DNA of 53,807 nt, taken from assembly GCA_000828075.3 (NCBI GenBank), contig JXCB02000033.1, forward strand, positions 232,700 to 286,506, written 5' to 3'. Made by a program: the position numbers and the translations under genes. The stretch is from Tolypothrix campylonemoides VB511288. Its GTDB lineage: Bacteria; Cyanobacteriota; Cyanobacteriia; Cyanobacteriales; Nostocaceae. A model generated the notes under the pieces. That model had not been told where the DNA came from. It made no database searches and saw only the letters and a list, made by a program, of their open reading frames with translations. Below, piece by piece: positions 1 through 7,937 of this stretch. Within the stretch, counting starts at the first letter, position 1. Every line of letters begins with the position of its first letter.

Positions 1-1458
1 GGGATGTTCTTCGCCCAACAGGCGTTTACTCAGTTCTAATGCTTGCAGGTACAACGGTTCCGCTTCACTGTAGCGTCCTTGGGAATTGTAGAGATATGCC
101 AGGTTGTTGAGGCTAGAGGCGACATCGGGATGTTCTTCGCCCAAGCGCTTTTTTGTGACTTCTAAACACTGCTCTAACCAAGGTTTTGCCTGGTCATACA
201 ATCCTTGACCATAGTAGAATAAGGCATTACCATCGAAAGCCCAGTATAAATCTTCATCGCTGACGTATTGAATAAGATTCTTGGCGACTTCTGCTAGATG
301 AGGTATGGCGGGAGAGATGACGGTAATTTGTTCACGGGTGGCGTTTTGAGGAATCTTCTTAGCAACTTCTTCTATCATTGCTTTGGCAAAAGCATATGGA
401 AGATTACCCCAAGAGAACAAAACAAATGAATCTTCTAACTTCGCTTGGAAAAATTCCCGCAGCAGTGGATGCAGTTGATAAATTCCCTTTTCCTTACGCT
501 GTAGCAAATGCAAATTGATCAGCTTATCATCCCGACTTTCTTCTAACTCTTCAGCATCTACATTAGGTAAGCACTGTTCTACCAACTCCCAAGGTATCGG
601 TGCAAGGGCAAATAAACTCAGCAAACACGCCAGTTGCTTATCCGTGTTGTTTAATTCTTGCCAACTCAACTCAAAGGCTGCTTGCACACCCTGCTGTGCT
701 GTCATGTCGTCTTCTGGCTTAACAAGGGCAGGTTGTTCTAATCTCTTTTTCTCCAACCTCCGCAACATTTCTGCTAAGAATAAATCCTGTTTCCGTGCTA
801 GATACCGTCCAACTAATTCTAACCCCAAAGGCAAATATCCCAGCCATTCACATAGAGATTGCGCTTGTGAAATTTCTTCATCAACTCGTTCTGCACCGAT
901 GAGTGTTCGTAATAACTCCAGCGCCGCTTCTGGTTGCAGCACATCAAGAGATAATGGTGCTATTGATTTGCCTAAGCTTTGGCGTGTTGTCATCAACACT
1001 TTAAACCGGGAAGATGAGGTTGGTAGGTACGGCTTGACTTGTTTGTAGTAGGTGACGTTATCCAACACTAACAGCACTTCACCTTCACGCCAATTTCGCC
1101 AGCAATATTGCACTTGCGCCAGTAAATCAAAATCCGGCGATATTTTTGGTGGGTTTAAGCCAAGCTGAGTACGGGCAAACTTCACTATATTTAACCCTAC
1201 ATCCTGTAACGCCAGCAACCAGCAAATTCCACCTTGGTAAGTTTCGCGGTGTGCTATTGCATATTGCAGCGCCAGTTCAGTTTTCCCCACACCACCCATA
1301 GCGGCTATTACCACGCGGTCATTTTCCTGCAAGAGTTGATGTAGCTGTTGCAGTTTTTCTTCACGCCCAACGAACTTCGTTGCCCCACTCAAGGGCAAAT
1401 TATCCGGTATTCCAGTAGGGGGATTTAACTTTGCCCGTTCCCGTTCAGGCGACTGGAG
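1..1458 (-). CDS. NB-ARC/TPR STAND NTPase, partial (main part)
   Basis: Translation of the minus strand gives an open frame running off the window at base 1. After the linker ending VGREEKL there is a P-loop (GGVGKTE, about 1277-1298), a Walker B (VLLVLDN) and an MTTR sensor-like motif, typical of NB-ARC switches. A helical region follows, then kinesin-light-chain-type TPRs with the LGEEHPDVASSLNNLA consensus near the edge. Such proteins are signal-transduction or defence ATPases that oligomerise when TPRs sense a ligand; the trigger here is unknown. The frame is continuous with the gene upstream (1459-1899) apart from one TGA at 1459-1461. No ATG or GTG lies between that TGA and the P-loop, only TTG codons, so independent translation would need a weak start. 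It is either the 3' part of a nonsense-interrupted gene or made by readthrough or reinitiation. Confidence 0.8.
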
Positions 1459-1899
1459 TCAAGAATTGGGATTATTGTAGTTTATAGTAATGCTGTGACC
1501 ACTGCCGCCTTGAAACGTGGGAGCATTAGCATCATTAGCTTGAAAAGCTTCGCCACCGTAAACATTTTGGACATTGCGTCCTTCAATTTTATCTATATTA
1601 ATTTCTTGGTTAATTTCTTGGGCTAGCTGTTGAATGTCTTGAGCAAATTTTGGATCTGTGTCCATCTCGTATTGTAAGTGAGCAGAAATCAAATCAACAT
1701 CTGCTTTTGCACCTTCTTTCTTTGCCTTCGCTAGCGTCTCGTCTAATTTAGGATTATCCCTGAACCTCTGCCAAATTTTTTCGCGCAGATTGTTTAACTT
1801 GTTTAATACAGTTGCTGTCAAGGTTTCTGCGGTTTTTTCGATAGCTTTGCTAAATGCTAAAGTGGCGATCGCGGCTGCTGTGAGTGTTGCAGGTTCCAT
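1459..1899 (-). CDS. N-terminal effector/adaptor-like region of the NB-ARC protein, cut by TGA
   Basis: This 146-residue protein starts at ATG (1897-1899). It has an alanine-rich amphipathic helix at residues 1-35, a charged helical middle, and a Gly/Asn-rich tail ending in ITINYNNPNS. I do not recognise a catalytic domain. Small helical domains like this head many cyanobacterial NB-ARC/TPR proteins and are thought to act in effector recruitment. The stop TGA is followed in the same frame by LQSPERERAKL and then the NB-ARC domain, so the original gene was probably a single reading frame of 1-1899. Whether the stop is real, a sequencing error, or a programmed separation cannot be decided here. 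Confidence 0.65.
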   Translation of the reverse strand: MEPATLTAAAIATLAFSKAIEKTAETLTATVLNKLNNLREKIWQRFRDNPKLDETLAKAKKEGAKADVDLISAHLQYEMDTDPKFAQDIQQLAQEINQEINIDKIEGRNVQNVYGGEAFQANDANAPTFQGGSGHSITINYNNPNS

Positions 1900-2091
1900 A
1901 AACTAACCCTGAATCTGAGATAACATATGGCTATATCTACAACTTTATCTTAAAAGATTTCGGAAGAAGACTAAGTAGGATGTGTTACGGCATTGTCAGA
2001 ATGTGAAAGTTGGAGTAGGTGAGAATTTGCCGTAACGCATCGCATTTATTGGTGCGTTGCGCTTTGCTTTAACGCACCCTACAACTAGGAC
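1900..2091. repeat. intergenic dispersed palindromic repeat
   Basis: The spacer between the PIN gene and the NB-ARC gene holds two nested inverted repeats: a TGTTACGGCA arm near 1980-1993 facing TGCCGTAACGCA near 2028-2040, followed by the hairpin-forming GTGCGTTGCG...AACGCACC (about 2052-2080). Such GTGCGTT/AACGCAC elements are common dispersed repeats in filamentous cyanobacteria. It could also act as a transcript end. No gene is seen. Confidence 0.6.
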
Positions 2092-2538
2092 TTAATCTTG
2101 TAAAGGCAAAACAGTAATCAACTGAGAAAATCTAGCAAAATCACCTGTATTGTGAGTTAATAGCTGACGAATACCGTAAACTAGCATTGTGGCGACAATA
2201 TTCGCATCATGTACCTGTCTGCCACCGACAGTAATTTCTGTCATTAGTGTCAACAACCTTTCAGTCACCTGAAAATCATCTTCAGCGACTTGAAACCGAT
2301 TTTGGAAAAAACGAATTTCTGCAATTACAGTCAAAATTGGTATACGCTCAGTGTATAGCTGCGGACGAGTAAGAGTTGCCAGATATTCCCGCAACACTTG
2401 TCGGCTAATCCACAATTGTGTCCCAGCTTGTTCATAAGTTTGAATTGCGTTGATAGCAACTAAGTGTAAAGGAGACTCAGGAACACTGGCATAAACAAGG
2501 ATATTAGTGTCAAGAAAGACAGAGTTATCGTCCATCAT
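2092..2538 (-). CDS. PIN-domain ribonuclease toxin (VapC-like)
   Basis: A 148-residue PIN-domain protein. The N-terminal strand FLDTNILVYA carries the first catalytic Asp. Further acidic residues are seen at REYLATL, HDANIVATM and the C-terminal THNTGDFARF, the usual four-acid PIN pattern. It is expected to be a Mg-dependent endoribonuclease acting as the toxin of a type II toxin-antitoxin pair. Start chosen at ATG 2536-2538, which overlaps the end of the antitoxin-like gene (stop 2525-2527), giving translational coupling; a start one codon later (2535) is equally possible, and the long form from 2556 seems unlikely because it extends the overlap. It is the last gene of a four-gene minus-strand array with three antitoxin-like genes. 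Confidence 0.85.
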   Translation of the reverse strand: MMDDNSVFLDTNILVYASVPESPLHLVAINAIQTYEQAGTQLWISRQVLREYLATLTRPQLYTERIPILTVIAEIRFFQNRFQVAEDDFQVTERLLTLMTEITVGGRQVHDANIVATMLVYGIRQLLTHNTGDFARFSQLITVLPLQD

Positions 2539-2767
2539 CACCATACATATCCTCACGTCTTAGAGAAAGATTCTCTGGCCAAGAACCAACATGAATCACA
2601 GGAAAATCTAGCGGCGATCGCTTTTCCTTCGTCACTTGTTTTTCTACCAAAGGCTGTTCATCAATCACTACCACTACTTTATGCTTACCTGCTGGAATAT
2701 CTGGTGGTAACTGTACTGTGATTTTGCCGTCTGCTGTAACGGTGGCAATTGTTTCGATAGTCTTCAT
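2525..2767 (-). CDS. antitoxin-like protein, copy adjacent to PIN toxin
   Basis: 80 residues. Starts MKTIETIATVTADGK, continues with the hairpin-like ITVQLPPDIPAG and the strand KVVVVIDEQP, and ends in a charged tail (LSLRREDMYGDDGR). This layout is typical of small cyanobacterial antitoxins encoded just before VapC-type PIN toxins: an N-terminal beta-rich part for dimerisation or DNA binding, and a disordered tail to wrap the toxin. An SD-like GAGGAATA precedes the ATG. It overlaps the PIN gene at its 3' end. It is nearly identical to the gene at 3084-3326, including about 35 bp of leader. Confidence 0.75.
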   Translation of the reverse strand: MKTIETIATVTADGKITVQLPPDIPAGKHKVVVVIDEQPLVEKQVTKEKRSPLDFPVIHVGSWPENLSLRREDMYGDDGR

Positions 2768-2838
2768 ATTATTCCTCGTTTTTATCAGGGCTATTTTATT
2801 TTATGCACGCTCACTTTATTTCTTTAGCAGTTCAGCAA

Positions 2839-3060
2839 TTAGTCTTCTCTACGGAAAGTAACGGTTTCCGAAACTAATCCTACAGGATAGGCAGAAAATT
2901 TTAGCGGTGTAGGCTTGTCCTTTGTCTGCGGTTTTTCTACCAAAGGCTTTTCATCAATTACCACTACAATTTGATGCTCACCTGCTGGGATATCTGGTGG
3001 TAACTGGAGTGTAATTTTTCCATCTGTTGTAACTGTAGCAATTGTCGTAATCGCTTTCAT
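2839..3060 (-). CDS. antitoxin-like protein, middle (divergent) copy
   Basis: 73 residues from ATG 3058-3060, chosen because AGGAGAAATGAG lies directly upstream. It shares the ATVTTDGKITLQLPPDIPAG core with its two neighbours but has a different C-terminal tail (VGLVSETVTFRRED) and lacks the YDDWGR-type end. No toxin gene of its own follows; 71 bp separate it from the next antitoxin-like gene. It may be an orphan antitoxin that lost its toxin, or a regulator of the array. Confidence 0.65.
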   Translation of the reverse strand: MKAITTIATVTTDGKITLQLPPDIPAGEHQIVVVIDEKPLVEKPQTKDKPTPLKFSAYPVGLVSETVTFRRED

Positions 3061-3083
3061 CTCATTTCTCCTAAAATACAGTG

Positions 3084-3326
3084 TTACCGTCCCCAATCAT
3101 CGTAGATATCCTCACGTCTTAGAGAAAGATTCTCACCCCAAGAACCGTAATTATCTACCGGGAAGTTTAAAGGCGATCGCTTTTCCTTGGTCACTTGCTT
3201 TTCTACTAAAGGCTGTTCATCAATCACTACCACTACTTTATGCTTACCTGCTGGGATATCTGGTGGTAACTGCACTGTAATTTTCCGATCTGCTGTAACC
3301 GTAGCAATTATTTCGATAGTCTTCAT
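3084..3326 (-). CDS. antitoxin-like protein, distal duplicate copy
   Basis: 80 residues from ATG 3324-3326 with GAGGAATA upstream. It is nearly the same as the gene at 2525-2767, including the tail LSLRREDIYDDWGR and the untranslated leader TTATTCCTCG, which points to a recent tandem duplication of about 275 bp. No toxin follows it; the divergent copy (2839-3060) comes 23 bp downstream. First gene of the minus-strand toxin-antitoxin array, divergent from der. Confidence 0.65.
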   Translation of the reverse strand: MKTIEIIATVTADRKITVQLPPDIPAGKHKVVVVIDEQPLVEKQVTKEKRSPLNFPVDNYGSWGENLSLRREDIYDDWGR

Positions 3327-3426
3327 ATTATTCCTCGTTTTTATCAGGGCTATTTTATTGTCGCCCAGTCGTAAAGCCTCCCGTGAAGGATACGGATCTA
3401 CGCCCTTAGCACTCACTACAAACCGC

Positions 3427-3432
3427 TACAAT
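3427..3432 (+). promoter_or_regulatory. possible -10 box for der
   Basis: TACAAT lies 28 bp before the chosen der start. The -35 region at the usual distance is poor, so this is only a candidate. Confidence 0.3.
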
Positions 3433-3460
3433 AGAGATTTGGAGCATTGTGCATCCTGTT

Positions 3461-4825
3461 ATGGGTCTTCCTATTGTTGCTATTATTGGTCGCCCGAATG
3501 TGGGCAAATCTACTCTGGTCAATCGCCTTGCTGGGGAAAAATCTGCTATTGTTCATGACGAACCAGGTATGACGCGCGATCGCACATATTTACCCGCCTA
3601 CTGGAACGATCGCGAGTTTCTCGTTGTCGATACTGGTGGTTTGGTATTTAATGACGATACGGAATTTTTACCACTGATTCGTCAACAGGCTATGGCTGCG
3701 CTTGCAGAAGCAAGTGCGGCGATTTTTGTGGTAGATGGTCAAACTGGACCAACACCTGCTGATCAAGAAGTCGCAGAGTGGTTGCGACAACAACCTGTGC
3801 CTGTGCTGCTGGCTGTCAATAAGTGTGAATCTCCAGAACAAGGTTTAATGCAAGCTAGCGAATTCTGGGAATTGGGCTTGGGTGAACCTTACCCCATCTC
3901 TGCCATTCATGGAAGCGGCACAGGAGATTTTCTCGATGAGTTAATTAAACATCTGCCACCGACAGAAGAAATCCCAGAAACTAATGAAATTAAAGTGGCA
4001 ATTGTGGGACGCCCCAATGTCGGCAAATCCAGTTTATTAAATGCTTTCGTGGGAGAAGCAAGGGCAATAGTTAGCCCAATCTCTGGTACAACCCGCGATG
4101 CGATTGATACTGTCGTGGAACGAAATGGGCAAATTTACCGCTTGATTGATACAGCAGGAATTCGTAAAAAGAAGAACGTGGATTATGGTCCAGAATTCTT
4201 TAGCATCAACCGTGCTTTTAAAGCAATTCGTCGCGCTGATGTGGTTTTAATGGTGATAGATGCTCTTGATGGTGTCACCGAGCAAGACCAAAAATTAGCT
4301 GGGCGGATTGTCGAAGAAGGTCGAGCTTGCATTATCGTGGTCAATAAGTGGGATGCTATCGAAAAAGACTCTCACACGATTTATGATTACGAAAAACATC
4401 TGCAAGAACGGATGCATTTCACGGAATGGGCGCAAACCATTTTTGTCAGCGCTTTGACTGGGCAACGGGTGGAAAAGATTTTGGAGTTGGTGAATACAGC
4501 AGCAGAATCACACAAACGCCGTGTCAGTACAGCGGTGATCAACGAAGTCTTGGAAGAAGCGGTTGGTCGGCATTCCCCGCCAGTTTCTCGCGGTGGGCGT
4601 CAGGGCAGGATTTATTATGGTACACAAGTCAGCGCTCAACCGCCTACAATAGCATTGTTTGTCAACGATGGCAAACGCTTCAACGACAACTACCGTCGCT
4701 ATATTGAGCGACAATTTCGGCAACATTTGGGTTTTCAAGGAACTCCCATCCGTATACTATGGCGGAGTAAGAAAACTCGTGATGTCGAAAGTGGTAGTAG
4801 TGCCAATCGCGCCACCCGCGTGTAA
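3461..4825 (+). CDS. der: ribosome biogenesis GTPase Der (EngA)
   Basis: 454 residues from ATG 3461 ([17 protein letters not shown], the usual cyanobacterial start; an upstream ATG at 3449 adds four residues). Two tandem GTPase domains are visible. The first has [13 protein letters not shown] and NKCE; the second has [13 protein letters not shown] and NKWD. A C-terminal KH-like domain (about 355-440) ends with RILWRSKK. The two G domains plus KH domain are diagnostic of Der, an essential factor for maturation of the 50S subunit. It is followed 82 bp later by cbiQ, a neighbour pair seen in other cyanobacteria. Confidence 0.97.
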   Translation: MGLPIVAIIGRPNVGKSTLVNRLAGEKSAIVHDEPGMTRDRTYLPAYWNDREFLVVDTGGLVFNDDTEFLPLIRQQAMAALAEASAAIFVVDGQTGPTPADQEVAEWLRQQPVPVLLAVNKCESPEQGLMQASEFWELGLGEPYPISAIHGSGTGDFLDELIKHLPPTEEIPETNEIKVAIVGRPNVGKSSLLNAFVGEARAIVSPISGTTRDAIDTVVERNGQIYRLIDTAGIRKKKNVDYGPEFFSINRAFKAIRRADVVLMVIDALDGVTEQDQKLAGRIVEEGRACIIVVNKWDAIEKDSHTIYDYEKHLQERMHFTEWAQTIFVSALTGQRVEKILELVNTAAESHKRRVSTAVINEVLEEAVGRHSPPVSRGGRQGRIYYGTQVSAQPPTIALFVNDGKRFNDNYRRYIERQFRQHLGFQGTPIRILWRSKKTRDVESGSSANRATRV

Positions 4826-4907
4826 ATGAAGATAGAAGAATAAAGAAAGAAGAGTGAAACTTTTTCTTTCTTGAATCTTCAATCTTCACTGTTCTTTCTT
4901 CTAAAAA
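4826..4907. repeat. AGAAGA/TCTTTCTT-type inverted repeat between der and cbiQ
   Basis: The spacer consists of a purine-rich AGAAGAATAAAGAAAGAAGAG arm and a pyrimidine-rich TTTCTTTCTTGAATCTTC arm, able to form an imperfect hairpin. The same style of repeat lies inside the dihydroorotase-like gene at 41371-41420. Confidence 0.5.
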
Positions 4908-5831
4908 ATGGATTTACTGCGATCGCTGCCCATTGGTCTTTACTTAGAACAACCTCAAACTTGGCTACACAAACTCGACCCGCGAGTCAAGTTGGTTTGG
5001 TTGATGAGTTTTCTCACAACGTATATTTTTGCCAACAACTTATGGCGCGTGCTGTTGGTAGTCGTGTTAATTATTGCTACCTTAATAGCACGTATTCCCC
5101 GGCGAGTTTGGCGGCAGCAAATGGTCTGGCTGTTGTCATTATGCTTTTTTGTGCTAGTAATTATATCTATCAGTCCTGATGGGCTTGGTATAACTTATCA
5201 ACCGCGCCTGCCAACCAACCAACAAGTCTTAACAGAAAAATCAGATGCGACTCCTTCAACTCCAGCGCCCCCAACAAACAACCAAAAAGACTACAAATAC
5301 GTACTGCTTGACAAAGGTCCAGTTAAAGTCACTCGCCGTTCGTTGGATTTGGCAATCAGTGTGAGTACAATGGTATTTACCTTGATTTACAGTACCAACC
5401 TATATTTGCTGACAACCGCACCAGAGGAAATTACAGCAGCTTTAGAAAGCTTAATGCAACCCTTGCGACGATTCAAATTACCTGTGACTGAGATAACTTT
5501 GACTTTAACTTTATCGTTGCGGTTTATTCCTCTAGTTTTAGAAGAAATCCAGAATTTAATTCGTTCTGTAATGACAAGAGCTATTAATTGGAAAAAGCTG
5601 GGATTGAAAGGAGCTGTCAAAGTTTGGTTGTTGGTAGCACAACGGCTGTTGGAAAACTTGCTACTTCGGGCAGAGCAAATGGCTAGCGCGATGATGGTGC
5701 GAGGTTTTACCAGTCCTCATGAACATCGAGTGCAATGGCACGACTTACGGCTGAAAACAGGTGATTGGGTGGCGATCGCACTTCTAATCGTATTTTGGGG
5801 AGTACGGTTGGCAATTGGTACTGAAGTTTAA
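4908..5831 (+). CDS. cbiQ: CbiQ/EcfT-family transmembrane component of an ECF transporter
   Basis: 307 residues. The N-terminal LDPRVKLVW is the usual EcfT opening, followed by hydrophobic helices at about 30-50, 50-65, 75-95, 150-170 and 285-300, and a cytoplasmic coupling region with the MMVRGF motif (residues about 260-265), the conserved Ala/Met-Arg-Gly signature that docks on the ATPases. A soluble, Pro/Thr-rich insertion sits near 100-135. It would be the T subunit joining a substrate-binding S protein to ATPases for uptake of a vitamin or metal; no S or A subunit is near, so the substrate is unknown. Confidence 0.88.
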   Translation: MDLLRSLPIGLYLEQPQTWLHKLDPRVKLVWLMSFLTTYIFANNLWRVLLVVVLIIATLIARIPRRVWRQQMVWLLSLCFFVLVIISISPDGLGITYQPRLPTNQQVLTEKSDATPSTPAPPTNNQKDYKYVLLDKGPVKVTRRSLDLAISVSTMVFTLIYSTNLYLLTTAPEEITAALESLMQPLRRFKLPVTEITLTLTLSLRFIPLVLEEIQNLIRSVMTRAINWKKLGLKGAVKVWLLVAQRLLENLLLRAEQMASAMMVRGFTSPHEHRVQWHDLRLKTGDWVAIALLIVFWGVRLAIGTEV

Positions 5832-5881
5832 ATTGTGATGGCATTCAATTGCTCGATCAAATCCTTTAAGTGAGAGAGGCG

Positions 5882-6245
5882 TCAAATGGGCAATCGTCGC
5901 ACCCGAAACGTCTCATTACTTACAGAAACAATTGCTCCTACCTCTAAATCTTGCTGACATTGACTGAAAACGTCAGTCAAACGTTCATTAATTGCCTCAT
6001 AATTTTCATTCCCCTAACCTAAACAGAATTACGCTAGGCAATCTTTCCCCACTTACGGCTAACAGTTGAGCAAAATCTAAATCCACCGTTAACACAATCC
6101 GCTCCTCTGTACGAGCTTTAATTAAAATCTCCTCATCAGGTAGCCTTTGCAATTTCTCTTCGCGCAGATGCACAGTATCATAGCCAGCATCACGCAACCA
6201 AGCTACTGTGCGTAGCGAAATTCCCATATCTGCTAAAAACTTCAT
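5882..6245 (-). pseudogene. DUF5615 PIN-like toxin, frameshifted
   Basis: The N-terminal 79 residues (MKFLADMGISLRTVAWLRDAGYD ... LTVDLDFAQLL) match DUF5615 PIN-like toxins. Frame 0 then stops at 6006-6008. Shifting the frame at a run of four C (6011-6014; GGGG on the coding strand) restores a sensible C-terminus: GNENYEAINERLTDVF, QDLEVGAIVSV, then NETFRVRRLPI and stop at 5882-5884, giving the usual length of about 120 residues. One extra G therefore truncates the protein, through mutation or a sequencing error. It overlaps its antitoxin (6242-6484) by 4 bp (ATGA), the normal arrangement for this pair. Confidence 0.85.
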
Positions 6246-6484
6246 TTGACCTTTTCAACGCTTTGGAACGGATAAACCCGCTCTTGAGTCAACCACGCTG
6301 CATAGAGCAGAGATTGACGAATATCCTCTGGTTCTAAATCGGGGTATTCCTCTAAAATCTCCTCTATTGGTTTCCCATTCGCCACCAAATTTACCACTAA
6401 CGAAACAGGAATTCGCATTCCGCGAATGCAAGCTTGTCCACCCATAATGTGAGGGTCGAACGTAATTCTCTCCAAACCTAACAT
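6242..6484 (-). CDS. DUF433 antitoxin
   Basis: 80 residues: LERITFDPHIMGGQACIRGMRIPV and EYPDLEPEDIRQSLLYAAWL are the hallmark of DUF433, a winged-helix-like antitoxin family paired with DUF5615 toxins. A GGAGG lies upstream of the ATG. The gene's stop overlaps the toxin start by ATGA. It probably represses its own operon and neutralises the toxin; with the toxin frameshifted it may now be a remnant. Confidence 0.9.
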   Translation of the reverse strand: MLGLERITFDPHIMGGQACIRGMRIPVSLVVNLVANGKPIEEILEEYPDLEPEDIRQSLLYAAWLTQERVYPFQSVEKVK

Positions 6485-6537
6485 AAATTAGCCTCCAAAA
6501 TAGATTTCATTTCTGTGTGACAGGAGAATGCCAGACA

Positions 6538-7770
6538 TTAAGTGTTAATAGCTTGGACATAAACTTCTCGAAACTTTTGAGCAACTTTACTCCAAGTGTA
6601 TCTTGATAAAACTTTCTGCCGACCAGCATTACCTAAAGTTTTTGCCCAAGAAGAATTTTTTAACACCTTTATAATTGCTTCTGCTAGTATTTCCTGGTTT
6701 TTATAGTCTACTAACAGCCCATCTCTTCCCTCATCTATAACCCAAGGTACTGCTCCAGCACGGCAACCAATAACAGGTTTACCTGCTGCCCAAGCTTCTA
6801 GAAATGCGATTCCAAAAGACTCAAAACCAGAAGGATAAGCAAACACATCTACGGCAGAAAATAACAAGGGTTTTTCTTCATTAGAAAAGTTATAGTAAAG
6901 CTTTACTTGCTTTTTGTATGCCTCTGGTAATTGGCAAATAATATTTTCCACTTTCTCTGCAAACATTGTCTTTGCTCCTGCTACGAGAAGCTGGACATCA
7001 GGAAAAATTTGCCAGACAAGGGGCATTGCTTGTACAAGTGTGTCTACTCCTTTGTGTCCCCCCAACTGTCCAATAAAACCTACGACTGGTTGCTCTCCAA
7101 AACCGAAATGCTGTTTTGCTTGTGTTGAGGAAATTTGTTCAAATGGTTCTGGATCAACTCCAACTCCTACGACAACGACACGTTCAGGTGATGCTCCCCG
7201 TTTGATAACATAATCTGCTTCGTATTTTGTATTAGATAAATAGTAAGTAGATTGCTCAATAGCACGATAGATTCTGGAACGTTGAAATGCCCAATCATCT
7301 TGCGGATGTATCCCTCCATGCAACACACAAGGTCTTCCAGACTCCTTAGCACCGTTCAGCGCCGCATACATATGAAGCAACGGAAAAGATGAAGCTGCAA
7401 TAATATCAGCGGGAAATTCTTGGATAGCTTTTTTCAACCCAGGAATAATCGGTCCTCCTGCGATTGTCCTTAAATGCTCGTTAAATGGTAAATGCAAGCG
7501 ATAAGCGACTTTTTGAGGAAATCGTACCATTTGGCTCATTCGGCTATGAACTGGAAACCGTCGCACTTTGACACCATTAATTTCCTCGTCACCTGGTTGC
7601 AAGCGTGGTAGCTTTGGATTGAAAAAACCTTCACCATTGAGGCAATTTGTGGTGAAGACAGTGACTTCATCGCCGAATTGCCGAACCAACTCTTCAGAAA
7701 CGCGTTGAATGAGCAATTCTGTACCCCCAATTGCTGGAGTATAACCTTGGGTAACGTGCAGGATTTTCAT
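6538..7770 (-). CDS. GT4-family glycosyltransferase
   Basis: 410 residues from ATG 7768-7770 (MKILHVTQGYTPAIGGTE). Longer upstream reading would translate a repeat, so this start is preferred. GT-B fold: the N-terminal Rossmann domain opens with the GGTE loop; the C-terminal domain has VGFIGQLGGHKG and the E-x7-E motif in FESFGIAFLEAW (about residues 300-312), which binds the nucleotide-sugar donor. A retaining cytoplasmic transferase of the surface-glycan cluster; donor and acceptor cannot be read from the sequence. Last gene of the minus-strand cluster. Confidence 0.9.
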   Translation of the reverse strand: MKILHVTQGYTPAIGGTELLIQRVSEELVRQFGDEVTVFTTNCLNGEGFFNPKLPRLQPGDEEINGVKVRRFPVHSRMSQMVRFPQKVAYRLHLPFNEHLRTIAGGPIIPGLKKAIQEFPADIIAASSFPLLHMYAALNGAKESGRPCVLHGGIHPQDDWAFQRSRIYRAIEQSTYYLSNTKYEADYVIKRGASPERVVVVGVGVDPEPFEQISSTQAKQHFGFGEQPVVGFIGQLGGHKGVDTLVQAMPLVWQIFPDVQLLVAGAKTMFAEKVENIICQLPEAYKKQVKLYYNFSNEEKPLLFSAVDVFAYPSGFESFGIAFLEAWAAGKPVIGCRAGAVPWVIDEGRDGLLVDYKNQEILAEAIIKVLKNSSWAKTLGNAGRQKVLSRYTWSKVAQKFREVYVQAINT

Positions 7771-7937
7771 ATATATAGCTATAGCGCTTCTCGTTTGAAT
7801 AAAGTACAGATTTATCTGTGTCCATCTGGAGGACACTGCCTTGCGGGGGTTCCCCCCGTTGTGGCAAGTGTCCGTTGTCCATCTGTGGTTCATTATTTCT
7901 TGATGTATTGCACTAATAATGATGCAAACCGCTATAG
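7771..7937. repeat. dispersed repeat with hairpin between two GT genes
   Basis: Contains GGACACTGCCTTGCGGGGG facing CCCCCCGTTGTGGCAAGTGTCC (about 7831-7873), an imperfect hairpin, and the ATCTGTG...CATCTGTGGTT motif that recurs at 42367-42421. It probably inserted between the two genes of the operon; it could attenuate transcription. Confidence 0.55.

Noticed and set aside
515-1048. Long plus-strand reading frame opposite the NB-ARC gene
   Set aside because: Its translation is Ser/Cys-rich with no recognisable domain, while the minus strand encodes a clear NB-ARC domain.
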